DNA from: Sediminibacterium soli
GTDB taxonomy: Bacteria; Bacteroidota; Bacteroidia; Chitinophagales; Chitinophagaceae
Length of the DNA: 64,000 bases
Assembly (NCBI RefSeq): GCF_009939225.1
Contig: NZ_JAACJR010000008.1
Span: 369,107 to 433,106 of the forward strand
Reading direction: 5' to 3'
Of this stretch, positions 1 through 8,037 are shown piece after piece; position 1 is the first letter of the stretch; each line of letters begins with the position of its first letter. Position numbers and translations under genes: made by a program. The notes under the pieces were generated by a model that saw only the letters and a list, made by a program, of their open reading frames with translations, made no database searches and was not told where the DNA came from.

Positions 1-10
1 GGCAGCAACG

Positions 11-232
11 TTATTGCGGGAAATTTGCGGAAATCTCCTTCAACTCCTTCTGCACCAGCAGGCTGGCTTCAAATATTTTTCTGTCTGTATCAGACAGGGC
101 ATTTGCAGCGTTTGCAGTTGTTTTGTCCGCAACTTTCTTTTGTGTCTTTTTTTGCCATGCGGTGCCCCGCGGCTTTTTTCTTTTCTTCATATCCTTTGTG
201 CTACCCGCTGTAAAAACGGCATACCCGTTCAT
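11..232 (-). CDS. Small basic hypothetical protein
   Basis: This reading frame encodes about 73 residues from an ATG that opens MNGYAVFTAGSTKD. The frame stays open further upstream, but that extension is cysteine-rich and unconvincing. The first half is very rich in lysine and arginine (KKRKKPRG, KKTQKK), and the second half reads as a helix (DTDRKIFEASLLVQKELKEI). No signal peptide or known domain is visible. It is transcribed divergently from the DUF892 gene, whose product also has a basic tail. I do not recognise the family, so the function is unknown and the start is a judgement. Confidence 0.5.
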   Translation of the reverse strand: MNGYAVFTAGSTKDMKKRKKPRGTAWQKKTQKKVADKTTANAANALSDTDRKIFEASLLVQKELKEISANFPQ

Positions 233-404
233 TGATGACCGCCCCTGTTGGGGTTTCCACAGAATAGGCTGTTCAGCTGTGGTATAAAAAGACCGCAGCG
301 TGTAAAATACGCTACAAATCCCGGCAAACTGCACCAGCTGACCAATGGCACAATATTGTGAGCGCATTCCTTATATCATTACACTTCACACAAAAAAAAC
401 AATC

Positions 405-1106
405 ATGGTAAACACCACTGCACGCAGAAAGACAGCAAGAAAATCTACTGCAAAGAAACAGACGCCGGCAAGAACCAGAACGGCAACACAAAAGAACAGG
501 CAGACCGAAAACACCGAGCCACTGCTGAGAGAGTATTTCATAGACGAGCTGAAAGACATCTACTGGGCGGAAAAGAAACTGGTTACCTCCCTCCCCAGGC
601 TGCAGAAAGCCGCCGGTTCGGAAGAACTGAAGGATGCACTTGGCGAACACCTGGACGTAACCAGGGAACATGTTGCCCGCCTCGAAGATATTTTCGGCCA
701 GCTGGGAGAAAAAGCGCAGGCCAAAAAATGCGAGGCGATGGAAGGCATTATCGCCGAAACCGAATCGGTGATCGAAGACACCGAACAGGGCACGGCCACC
801 CGCGATGTGGCGGTGATTATGGCGGCACAGAAAGCGGAGCACTACGAGATCGCCACCTACGGTGGTCTGCGCCAGCTGGCAGCAACCATGGGACTCCAGA
901 CCATTGCCGATCTGCTGAACACCACCCTCGAAGAAGAAAAAGAGGCGGATGAAACACTTACCGGTATTGCAGAGAACGATATCAACTACCAGGCTGCGGA
1001 AGAAAACAAAGAAGACGGGGAAGAAGACACAGACGAAGAAGAACAGGAGGAAGAGCCGGAGGAGGATACGGATGAAGACGAGGAAGAAGAAGACGCAAAA
1101 AAATAG
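405..1106 (+). CDS. DUF892 (YciE/YciF) ferritin-like protein with charged tails
   Basis: The 233-residue product has a ferritin-like four-helix domain of the DUF892/YciF family at about residues 40-190, with the typical opening LREYFIDELKDIYWAEKKL and a later HYEIATYGGLRQLA helix. YciF-type proteins are stress-induced and diiron-binding by homology, but their reaction is not settled. The ATG at 405 is preferred over an upstream frame extension because it begins the MVNTTARRKTARKS tail. The domain lies between a strongly basic, histone-like N-terminal tail (about residues 2-35) and an almost wholly Glu/Asp tail in the last 35 residues. Both tails are unusual additions to the family. Confidence 0.88.
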   Translation: MVNTTARRKTARKSTAKKQTPARTRTATQKNRQTENTEPLLREYFIDELKDIYWAEKKLVTSLPRLQKAAGSEELKDALGEHLDVTREHVARLEDIFGQLGEKAQAKKCEAMEGIIAETESVIEDTEQGTATRDVAVIMAAQKAEHYEIATYGGLRQLAATMGLQTIADLLNTTLEEEKEADETLTGIAENDINYQAAEENKEDGEEDTDEEEQEEEPEEDTDEDEEEEDAKK

Positions 1107-1193
1107 TCGTTTCGGATTCGGCTCATCTGCCCCGAATGGCGGCTGCTGCGTTTTGTCCGGCATTTGAATCCGCAGCAGACGACTTAATGCTTC

Positions 1194-1226
1194 AGGAACA
1201 GCGGCAATATATGGGTCGCTGTTCCT
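1194..1226 (+). terminator. Hairpin downstream of DUF892 gene
   Basis: A perfect 10-base inverted repeat (AGGAACAGCG at 1194-1203 and its complement at 1217-1226) encloses a 13-base loop. It lies about 90 bases after the DUF892 stop and is followed only by a weak T-rich stretch (TATT). It could end that transcript, but the poor T-run makes this uncertain. Confidence 0.4.
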
Positions 1227-1306
1227 TATTAGTGTGGAAAATTATCGGCGGGCAATCCTGCTCCCTTGTTTCTGTCATCGGTACGGCGGGGCATGGGATT
1301 TTCTAT

Positions 1307-1561
1307 ATGCACTTTATGACAGTGATACCCATTTCCCATTCCATCACCGATAATACCGGTATCGCCGGTGTCAGGTATCTGGCCGATAAATTCCATTGCA
1401 CGGAAGAACTGGCCATGTATTTCTTTATCGAATGCGATTATTCCTTCTGCCTTGCAAGCGAATTGCTGCAGCGTTACCAGGCAGAGATGCGCAACCCTGC
1501 CCACCGTAAACGGCAAACACCTTTTTCTTTTATCAAAAGCAGGCCGTTGCGCAGGCTGTAG
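1307..1561 (+). CDS. Possible small hypothetical protein
   Basis: Positions 1107-1703 form a gap between clear genes. Within it this frame gives about 84 residues with codon choice like the neighbours (many CTG, GCC, ATC and GAA codons) and a helical, Cys-containing middle (ADKFHCTEELAMYFF). ATGs at 1307 and 1316 are both possible starts. No domain is recognised. An antisense frame over the same bases looks less protein-like. The remaining bases of the gap show only the hairpin at 1194-1226. The gene is plausible but unproven. Confidence 0.35.
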   Translation: MHFMTVIPISHSITDNTGIAGVRYLADKFHCTEELAMYFFIECDYSFCLASELLQRYQAEMRNPAHRKRQTPFSFIKSRPLRRL

Positions 1562-1703
1562 CCATGTTTACGGACATTATATGCTGCAGCCGGGTCCGGC
1601 GCGAAAACATACCGCCACCGACCGCTAACAACATGCGCAGACATGATATGCATCAGCTTTACCCGCAGCCGGGTGCGGTAACTTTACCAAAGAACCTACG
1701 CCC

Positions 1704-2483
1704 GTGAAACAGCTTCTTACCTACCTGCATACACAAATGGCCGCGATAACCGGTTTATCGGAGAAGCGGATGGCGCATTATACGCCGGATACGTTTCACG
1801 ACCTGCGCGTAAGTATCAAAAAGATCCGGGCGGTGGTGAGACTTTCCGGTACGGACCGCAGGCAGGGCGCTACCGGCTCTTACCTCACCGCTTTGCGGAA
1901 ACTGTTTAAACAGGCGGGATGCATCCGCGAACTGCAGCTGGAGATCGGCTATATCGGCGGGTTACCCCCCTCTATGGATGCCAGCAGTTTTTCACAATAC
2001 CTGGAAGCGCAGCTGGCAAAAGAAAAAAGCCGTTTCCTGCTGCTGAAAAAAAACATCGAAAAAGCGTTGCGGCAGGCACCGCGGGAACTGGAACTGGCGC
2101 TGACAAAAATGAACCGCGAAGAAACGAAAACCTGGCTGGACAAAAAAATACGCCGGCTCGCCAAAAAAGCGGACAGCGGCTATTTCAACAAAGCGAATTT
2201 TCACTTACTGCGAAAAAGGATCAAGGCCCTGCACTATGCCGAAAAAGCGGCAGGCCTGAAAAACAAAAAGATTTCGCTGCCCTCGGCAGAGCGTATCTCC
2301 GATGAGCTGGGCAAATGGCACGATGCATGCGTAGTGTCTGACCACCTGATACGGGCGAAACAACGGCTGGCGTTAAATACAGACGAGCAGCATTGTCTCG
2401 ACTACCTGCACCGGCACTGGCAGAAAAAAGCAAAAAAACACCTGCAGACATCCGGCAAATTGTTGCCCTCAGTATTCCGGTAA
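1704..2483 (+). CDS. CHAD domain-containing protein
   Basis: The product of 259 residues is almost entirely a CHAD domain (conserved histidine alpha-helical domain). It shows the N-terminal FHDLRVSIKKIRAVVRL helix, where conserved His and basic residues face a central pore, and a second set around FHLLRKRIKALHYA and LGKWHDACVVSDHL. CHAD domains are known to bind polyphosphate and often accompany CYTH/triphosphate-tunnel enzymes, but no CYTH domain is fused here or encoded next door. The start is a GTG at 1704. There is no signal peptide, so it should be cytoplasmic. A role in polyphosphate granule association is family inference. Confidence 0.85.
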   Translation: MKQLLTYLHTQMAAITGLSEKRMAHYTPDTFHDLRVSIKKIRAVVRLSGTDRRQGATGSYLTALRKLFKQAGCIRELQLEIGYIGGLPPSMDASSFSQYLEAQLAKEKSRFLLLKKNIEKALRQAPRELELALTKMNREETKTWLDKKIRRLAKKADSGYFNKANFHLLRKRIKALHYAEKAAGLKNKKISLPSAERISDELGKWHDACVVSDHLIRAKQRLALNTDEQHCLDYLHRHWQKKAKKHLQTSGKLLPSVFR

Positions 2484-2508
2484 AAATAACCCGGAGCGGT
2501 GCCGCAGG

Positions 2509-3135
2509 TTATTGCAGCACCGGGATATAGGTGGAATCTTTTAACGGAGGGAACTGTTTTCGCAGGCTGCCCAGTGAATCCAGGTGCGAGTACAGGCCGG
2601 GCAAGGCACCTGCGGCAAATGTTTTGATAACCGCATCACCGGCATTCTTTGCCTGGTTTTCAAAATCCCTGATCATCCGGCGGTGCACATCGTACAGCAC
2701 ATCCACACAGGAGCGATTGAAAGCATCGCCCGCGGTACGCTGCAAACGGTCTATCTCGCGTTGCTGCCGGTTGGATATATCGGCGGGCAGGGTTACCTGC
2801 TTGGCCGCGGCAAGACCGGTGACCTGCTTATCCAGCGCCTGGTGGTCTTTGGTGAGCATCGAAGCAAACCGTTGCAGTCTTATATGCCCCTTCTTCTCGG
2901 CTACCATACGCGACAGCCGCTGGTCAAACAGGCTCATACTGTATACATTCACCAGGAAGTTCATATCGCCTTTTTCGGGAATCGGGTTAACACCGTTGCC
3001 ATCGGTTCTCTGCTGGCTGTCGAGTTTGCGGGCATTATCCTGCTTGGCTTCCTTTACTTCGTCAGAAGACGTGCTGTTGCAGGCCAGGCCCAGCAGCAGC
3101 ACCAGGCTACAGCCAAGCATCTGTACTCTTTTCAT
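2509..3135 (-). CDS. DUF4142 lipoprotein
   Basis: The 208-residue protein begins with a lipoprotein signal ending LLLGLAC-NS (Cys at about residue 19), which decided the ATG at 3135 over a longer frame. The mature part is helical and matches DUF4142: a NFLVNVYSMSLFDQRLSRMVAEK helix followed by DHQALDKQVTGLAA. DUF4142 proteins are predicted ferritin-like four-helix envelope proteins of unknown function. The gene converges on the CHAD gene with only 25 bases between the stops, where a 7-base inverted repeat is visible without a T-run. Confidence 0.82.
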   Translation of the reverse strand: MKRVQMLGCSLVLLLGLACNSTSSDEVKEAKQDNARKLDSQQRTDGNGVNPIPEKGDMNFLVNVYSMSLFDQRLSRMVAEKKGHIRLQRFASMLTKDHQALDKQVTGLAAAKQVTLPADISNRQQREIDRLQRTAGDAFNRSCVDVLYDVHRRMIRDFENQAKNAGDAVIKTFAAGALPGLYSHLDSLGSLRKQFPPLKDSTYIPVLQ

Positions 3136-3379
3136 AACAATGTTTTGAGGTATCATCCAAACGATATGCCATGATGCGCTTCCTTGTACGCAGCGGCAGC
3201 AATGGGCTTTTACCGCCCTGCCGCTGTTCATTGATGAATAATTTCCCCCATATGAGGGCGGTTTACCCGTTCGTCCCAGGTAATCCGCTTATTTATCCGG
3301 TCATCACAGGTAACAATTTGGTAACCTCAGGGAAACAAATTGTTAACGCATAACGGGTGATGCTGCCGGTAAACGCCGG

Positions 3380-3387
3380 TAGCTTTG
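3380..3387 (+). promoter_or_regulatory. Bacteroidota -7 box, TAGCTTTG
   Basis: TAGCTTTG fits the Bacteroidota -7 consensus TAnnTTTG exactly. No clear TTTG -33 element is seen at the usual spacing. Its position implies transcription starting near 3393, so an in-frame TTG at 3385 cannot be the start codon and the ATG at 3433 is preferred. The rest of 3136-3379 shows no gene. Confidence 0.5.
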
Positions 3388-3432
3388 CGGCTGATTTTGA
3401 TCAACAGGATACGATATGGTTTGGCAAAACTG

Positions 3433-3801
3433 ATGGTGCTGCTGTTAGCGGTGTATATTCTCGACGTCAGTGTTGATGTGGATTATACCTGCAACGGTTT
3501 TGCCTGTGTATTCCTGGAGCGGTTCGACGATACCGATTCCTTTTCGGAATACCTGATCGAATCCGTTTTGGGCAATAACAACGCAATAGCCGAGCGACCC
3601 AACGAGGACAGGCATCCGCTGCAGAAGCTTGCCCATAAATACGCACCTTTTATCGCCTTCAGCAGCACGGCTCCGCAACAGGAGATCACCGGATGGCAGC
3701 AGCCCGCCCGCCGCCAGTTGCAGCTGCCCCGCAATACCCACCTGCAACAGGAAGACCATTCCACGGTATTTTCTCCCCCTCCCGAACAGTCCCTTATCTA
3801 A
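3433..3801 (+). CDS. Small hypothetical protein with N-terminal hydrophobic segment
   Basis: This frame encodes about 122 residues. It starts with a short hydrophobic stretch (MVLLLAVYILDVSVDVDY), then a Cys-x4-Cys segment (CNGFAC) and an acidic region (ERFDDTDSFSEYLIESVLG). The last third is Gln- and Pro-rich. The organisation recalls short Bacteroidota hypothetical proteins of envelope or metal-resistance loci, but no family can be named. The start follows from the -7 box at 3380-3387. Confidence 0.5.
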   Translation: MVLLLAVYILDVSVDVDYTCNGFACVFLERFDDTDSFSEYLIESVLGNNNAIAERPNEDRHPLQKLAHKYAPFIAFSSTAPQQEITGWQQPARRQLQLPRNTHLQQEDHSTVFSPPPEQSLI

Positions 3802-3875
3802 CCCGATCACCGTTCTGTAGCAACGGCGGCACCATTGTGTGCGCTGTTGGATTTTTTATTCCTAAACACAGGTAT

Positions 3876-4145
3876 ATGGGACTCATCACCGCGTACCGGC
3901 ACGGCAGTTTCGTGCGGTGCGCAGATGCTTCCATCAGACAGCTGGAAGCACTGCCACCGGCGCAAACCGCGCCCGATCGTTTTCTGACTGAATTAAAGAA
4001 CGATATCGCCCTGCTCGAGTATTTCTATTCGCAGTTCGATCTCATCAACAACCAATTGAGACAACTGGTTGACCAATACCAGCACCTTCAAAAAAACACA
4101 AGGATCAAGTTGCGTGAGGGACAAATAAAATACCTCCGCAAATAA
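3876..4145 (+). CDS. Small helical hypothetical protein
   Basis: The 89-residue product starts MGLITAYRHGSFVRCADASI and continues with a long amphipathic, probably coiled-coil helix (LKNDIALLEYFYSQFDLINNQ, then QLVDQYQHLQKN). It ends with a basic tail (KLREGQIKYLRK). There is no signal peptide or recognised domain. It lies 75 bases downstream of the preceding small gene and 39 bases ahead of the Oar-like receptor. The frame is open further upstream, but codon use there is unlike a protein. Confidence 0.5.
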   Translation: MGLITAYRHGSFVRCADASIRQLEALPPAQTAPDRFLTELKNDIALLEYFYSQFDLINNQLRQLVDQYQHLQKNTRIKLREGQIKYLRK

Positions 4146-4184
4146 ACCACAGCAATTCTGCAAAACACCATTTAACACTGATTT

Positions 4185-7100
4185 ATGTACCCAAAACATG
4201 TATTCCGAACACTGCTGCTGATCATCACCGCGTTTTTCGGTCTGGGGCGTGTATCTGCCCAGGAAACGACGGCATCGCTGGGCGGCACCGTTAAAACCGC
4301 CAAAGGCAGCATCATCGATGGCGCCACCATCTCGCTGAGACATGAGCCCACGGGTTTTGTGAGCCGCGCCATCAGCAATAACAAAGGCTATTATTTTATC
4401 GGCAACCTGCAACCCGGCGGCCCATACACCATCAGCATCAGCTATGTGGGATTTGGCACCGAAGAAAAAAACAATTATTACCTCAGCCTGGGTTCCAATA
4501 CGCTTGACCAGCAACTGAAGGAACTGAACAATACGCTTACCGAGGTAACGGTTGCCGCAAGAAGCGGCGGACTCAAATCGGGCGCAAACGTACAGGTGGG
4601 TCAGAACCAGATCAGAACCATCCCCTCGCTGAACCGCAGCCTGCAGGATGTGACCAAGCTGACACCCCAAAGCAATAACAACTCTTTTGCAGGCACCAAT
4701 TTCCGTTACAACAACGTAACGATTGACGGCGCGATCAATAACGATGCGATAGGCTTCAGTCCTTCGCTGGGCGGACAAACCAATGCATCCGGACAGCCCG
4801 GCAGCAGTACGCGTACCAATCCTGTTTCGCTGGATGCGATACAGGATGTGCAGGTATACCTGACACCTTACGATATTAAAATCGGCAATTTCCTCGGCGG
4901 AAGCATCAACGCGGTAACACGCAGCGGAAGCAACGAACTGCATGGCTCGGTGTATGGTTACGGAAGATCCGCCTTCCTGATCGGGCCGAATAATGCAGGC
5001 GACAAAAGCAAGATACCCACCGATTTTCACGATTACCAGACAGGGGTGCGTCTTGGTTTCCCGATCATCAAAAACAAACTGTTCTTCTTCACCAATGAAG
5101 AGATCACCCGCCGCGTAGATCCCGTGATCCTGGCGGCCGGCTCGTCCGACAATACCGTGATCAGCCTGGCACAGGCACAGTCGATCGATTCGGTGATGCG
5201 GAACAAATACGGTCTTGCCAACGGCGCAGGTGCTTATGGCAACACTTCCATCTATTCCAATTCCAACAAGTTCTTTAACCGCATCGACTGGGTGATCGAC
5301 AGCAGGAACCGTTTGTCGATCCGCAACAATACGATCAGGTCGCAGGCCACCAACCTGGAACGCGACCAGCAGAACTTCCGTTTTGGCAGCATCGATTTCA
5401 AACAGGTGAACAACCAGACATCGACCGTTGCGGAGCTGAAAACGAATTTCCACAGCGGTTTGTCGAACAGCCTGGTGCTCGGTTATTCCAATATCCACGA
5501 TTACAGGGAGCCGGCCTCCAACCCCGCCCTGCCGCAGATCGAGATCGCGTCCAGTGGCGGCAGCACCATCTTTCTGGGCACCGACAGGGAAGGCGCGGTA
5601 TTCAATATGAAACAGAAGACCTATGAGTTTACCGATAACCTGACCATGGTAAAGGGAAACCATACGTTTACGTTCGGCACGCACAACGAGTTTTACGATA
5701 TCACGTACGGTTTTGTGAACTCATGGAACGGGCGTGCTTCGTACAGCAGTGTCAGCGATTTCCTGAACAACAAACCGAACAGGGTGCGCACCAATTACAA
5801 CTATGCCGACAATACCCGCGACTACATCATGAGCAACCCGCCGGCGGCTTTTCATATCAACCTGTACAGCGTGTATGCGCAGGATGAGATACGCATCGGC
5901 CGGCTGAAACTGATGCCGGGACTGCGTGCCGATCTGGCTGTTATGCCCAACAAACAGCTGCTGAGCAGCAAGACCACCAATGCACCGGTAGACCCGAATT
6001 TCGGCACTACCTATGCCTATACATTGCCAAAAGATATCAGGAACGATTTTCTCGGACAGGTACAGGTATCGCCCCGGCTCGGGTTTAACTGGGATATCAA
6101 GGGCAACCAGCAGTGGGTGCTTCGCGGCGGAACCGGTGTGTTTACCGGCCGTATACCGTTTGCCTGGCTGGGCTATGCCTATTACAACAACGGTGTAACC
6201 TACGGTGCATTTGACCAGCGTGCCTCCACGCCATATGCTGCGGGATCAGATCCTGTAAAAGATGCGATCAGCGGAAATATCGGCGAGGCCAATTTTGTGA
6301 AGAACCAGGGCAGGAACATCAACGACCCCAGCGGGGCAACACAGGTTGACCTGATCGACAACCATTTCAAAATGCCGCAGGTATGGCGCAGCAGCCTGGC
6401 GCTCGACTATACCACAGCCGATCGCTGGAAGTTTACACTGGAAGGCATCTATACCAAAGTGATCTACGACCTGAAATTCCAGCAGGTGAACTATGTGGAC
6501 AATCCGACCTACTGGGTGTATGATACCAAACGCCAGCAGCCGATTTATTCCGGCGCCAAGATCAACCCGCTGTACACCAATGCATACCTGCTGAGCAACA
6601 CAAAAGACGGTTACCGCTACAGTCTGACGGCGCAGGTGAACAAGAGTTTCCATTTCGGACTCGGCTTTACCGTTGCCTATACCTATGGTTATTCAAAAGA
6701 TATCACCAACGGCATACGAAATTCCATGGAATCCAACTGGCAGCTGAACCAATCGCTCAGCCCCAACAGTCCCGCGCTTGCGTACTCCAATTTCGATATC
6801 CGTCACAGGATCGTATCTACGGCCAATTACCGGATCGACTGGAACAAACAGGGAAAATCGATCTCAGGTTTCTCGCTGTTCTTCAACACGGCATCGGGAC
6901 TTCCCTTCTCTTACGGTCTGATCAATACCACTTATAACGGAACCGGGCAGGCGCAGAGCCTGGTGTATATACCGGCCAAGGCGGATCTTTCCAAATTCTT
7001 CGCTGACCCCGTACAGGCTGCCAACTTCGATGCGTATGTGGATGCAGACAAATACCTGCGTACACGCCGCGGAGATTTTACGGAGCGCAACGGCGGGCGC

Positions 7101-7412
7101 ACTCCCTGGAATACACAGCTCGACTTCAGGTTTACACAGGACATCAACCTGCGTGCAGGCAAGAAAACACATACGCTTACTTTTACGTATGATATCATCA
7201 ACCTGACCAACCTGCTCAGCAGCAGCTGGGGCAAGCAGTATTTCTCGCCCAATACCTTTAACTCTATGGCTTCAACAGGTTTGAAAGTAACGGCACCGGC
7301 CACCGCGGGCGCTTATCCGACCTATACCTGGAGTAACCCGAGTGCTCCTTATTCTATCGACCTGTTTGGATCCAGATACCAGATGCAGGCGGGTTTGCGG
7401 TATACGTTTTAA
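4185..7412 (+). CDS. Oar-like TonB-dependent outer-membrane receptor
   Basis: The 1075-residue protein has a signal peptide ending RVSAQ, then a carboxypeptidase-regulatory-like domain (about residues 28-115, LGGTVKTAKGSIIDGATISL), a plug region and a large beta-barrel ending in the aromatic YTF. Features typical of the Oar subgroup are LNRSLQDVTKLTPQSNNNSFAGTN, DAIQDVQVYLTPYDIKIGNF and GGSINAVTRSGSN. Oar-type receptors span the outer membrane; their substrates are mostly unknown and some are linked to protein or peptide export and uptake. The gene stands alone and is followed by a strong terminator, so context gives no substrate. Confidence 0.9.
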   Translation: MYPKHVFRTLLLIITAFFGLGRVSAQETTASLGGTVKTAKGSIIDGATISLRHEPTGFVSRAISNNKGYYFIGNLQPGGPYTISISYVGFGTEEKNNYYLSLGSNTLDQQLKELNNTLTEVTVAARSGGLKSGANVQVGQNQIRTIPSLNRSLQDVTKLTPQSNNNSFAGTNFRYNNVTIDGAINNDAIGFSPSLGGQTNASGQPGSSTRTNPVSLDAIQDVQVYLTPYDIKIGNFLGGSINAVTRSGSNELHGSVYGYGRSAFLIGPNNAGDKSKIPTDFHDYQTGVRLGFPIIKNKLFFFTNEEITRRVDPVILAAGSSDNTVISLAQAQSIDSVMRNKYGLANGAGAYGNTSIYSNSNKFFNRIDWVIDSRNRLSIRNNTIRSQATNLERDQQNFRFGSIDFKQVNNQTSTVAELKTNFHSGLSNSLVLGYSNIHDYREPASNPALPQIEIASSGGSTIFLGTDREGAVFNMKQKTYEFTDNLTMVKGNHTFTFGTHNEFYDITYGFVNSWNGRASYSSVSDFLNNKPNRVRTNYNYADNTRDYIMSNPPAAFHINLYSVYAQDEIRIGRLKLMPGLRADLAVMPNKQLLSSKTTNAPVDPNFGTTYAYTLPKDIRNDFLGQVQVSPRLGFNWDIKGNQQWVLRGGTGVFTGRIPFAWLGYAYYNNGVTYGAFDQRASTPYAAGSDPVKDAISGNIGEANFVKNQGRNINDPSGATQVDLIDNHFKMPQVWRSSLALDYTTADRWKFTLEGIYTKVIYDLKFQQVNYVDNPTYWVYDTKRQQPIYSGAKINPLYTNAYLLSNTKDGYRYSLTAQVNKSFHFGLGFTVAYTYGYSKDITNGIRNSMESNWQLNQSLSPNSPALAYSNFDIRHRIVSTANYRIDWNKQGKSISGFSLFFNTASGLPFSYGLINTTYNGTGQAQSLVYIPAKADLSKFFADPVQAANFDAYVDADKYLRTRRGDFTERNGGRTPWNTQLDFRFTQDINLRAGKKTHTLTFTYDIINLTNLLSSSWGKQYFSPNTFNSMASTGLKVTAPATAGAYPTYTWSNPSAPYSIDLFGSRYQMQAGLRYTF

Positions 7413-7432
7413 CCGGCATTCCTGAAACAAGG

Positions 7433-7464
7433 GCGCCATCGCATTGCGTGATGGCGCTTTTTTT
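7433..7464 (+). terminator. Intrinsic terminator of Oar-like receptor gene
   Basis: GCGCCATC at 7433-7440 pairs perfectly with GATGGCGC at 7450-7457, and seven T residues follow. It lies 20 bases after the receptor stop. Confidence 0.88.
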
Positions 7465-7508
7465 ACCCCCGACCGAAACATTGGCATGTTTTTTACTGCC
7501 ATCCTGTT

Positions 7509-8006
7509 ATGTTTGATAAAGCAAGACTCGAGCGTATCAGGGAACGATTGATTGATAACAACGAAACCATTACCGTGGCCGAAAGTGTTACATCAGGTCT
7601 GATGCAATGCGCTTTTTCACAGGCGAAGGATGCCAGCTGTTTTTTTGAGGGCGGCATCACCGTTTACCAGCTTGGCCAGAAAACCAAACACCTGGATGTG
7701 GAACCCGTTCATGCGGAAGCCGTACACATGGTTTCGACGAAAGTATCGGAGCAGATGGCATTGGGCGCGCTGCAGATGTTCTGTACAGACTGGGCGATCG
7801 CGATCACGGGTTTTGCCGCCCGGACAGACTCGAACAGCATACTGTACGCCTATGCCAGCATTGCTTTCCGCAACAAGATTGTGCGAACCGACCGCATCGT
7901 ATCCGACAAGGAAGATGGCTGGGAAACGCAGGTATACTTTACCACCGAAACCCTGCGGCTGCTGGACGATTGCCTGACAGAAAAATACGCCGCCGTTCCA
8001 AAATAG
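7509..8006 (+). CDS. CinA C-terminal family protein (nicotinamide-nucleotide amidohydrolase type)
   Basis: The 165-residue protein is a stand-alone CinA C-terminal domain, the family that includes PncC, which deamidates nicotinamide mononucleotide. The motif ITVAESVTSGLMQ corresponds to the usual xAESCTGGLL; the nucleophile-position Ser is kept, but Cys and Gly are replaced by Val and Ser. The later GVTGxAGP element reads AITGFAARTDS. These changes suggest a diverged member whose activity is uncertain. It is cytoplasmic, with no operon partner. Confidence 0.75.
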   Translation: MFDKARLERIRERLIDNNETITVAESVTSGLMQCAFSQAKDASCFFEGGITVYQLGQKTKHLDVEPVHAEAVHMVSTKVSEQMALGALQMFCTDWAIAITGFAARTDSNSILYAYASIAFRNKIVRTDRIVSDKEDGWETQVYFTTETLRLLDDCLTEKYAAVPK

Positions 8007-8037
8007 CGCGTCCGAAAAACAACTTTTAACGTGCTGT

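Noticed and set aside
1229..1516. A 95-codon minus-strand frame in the 1.1-1.7 kb gap
   Set aside because: The plus-strand frame over the same bases has better codon use; the minus frame looks like its shadow.
3993..5684. A 563-codon open frame antisense to the Oar-like receptor
   Set aside because: The sense strand encodes a clear receptor with all family motifs; the antisense product has no recognisable domain and is rich in residues typical of shadow frames.
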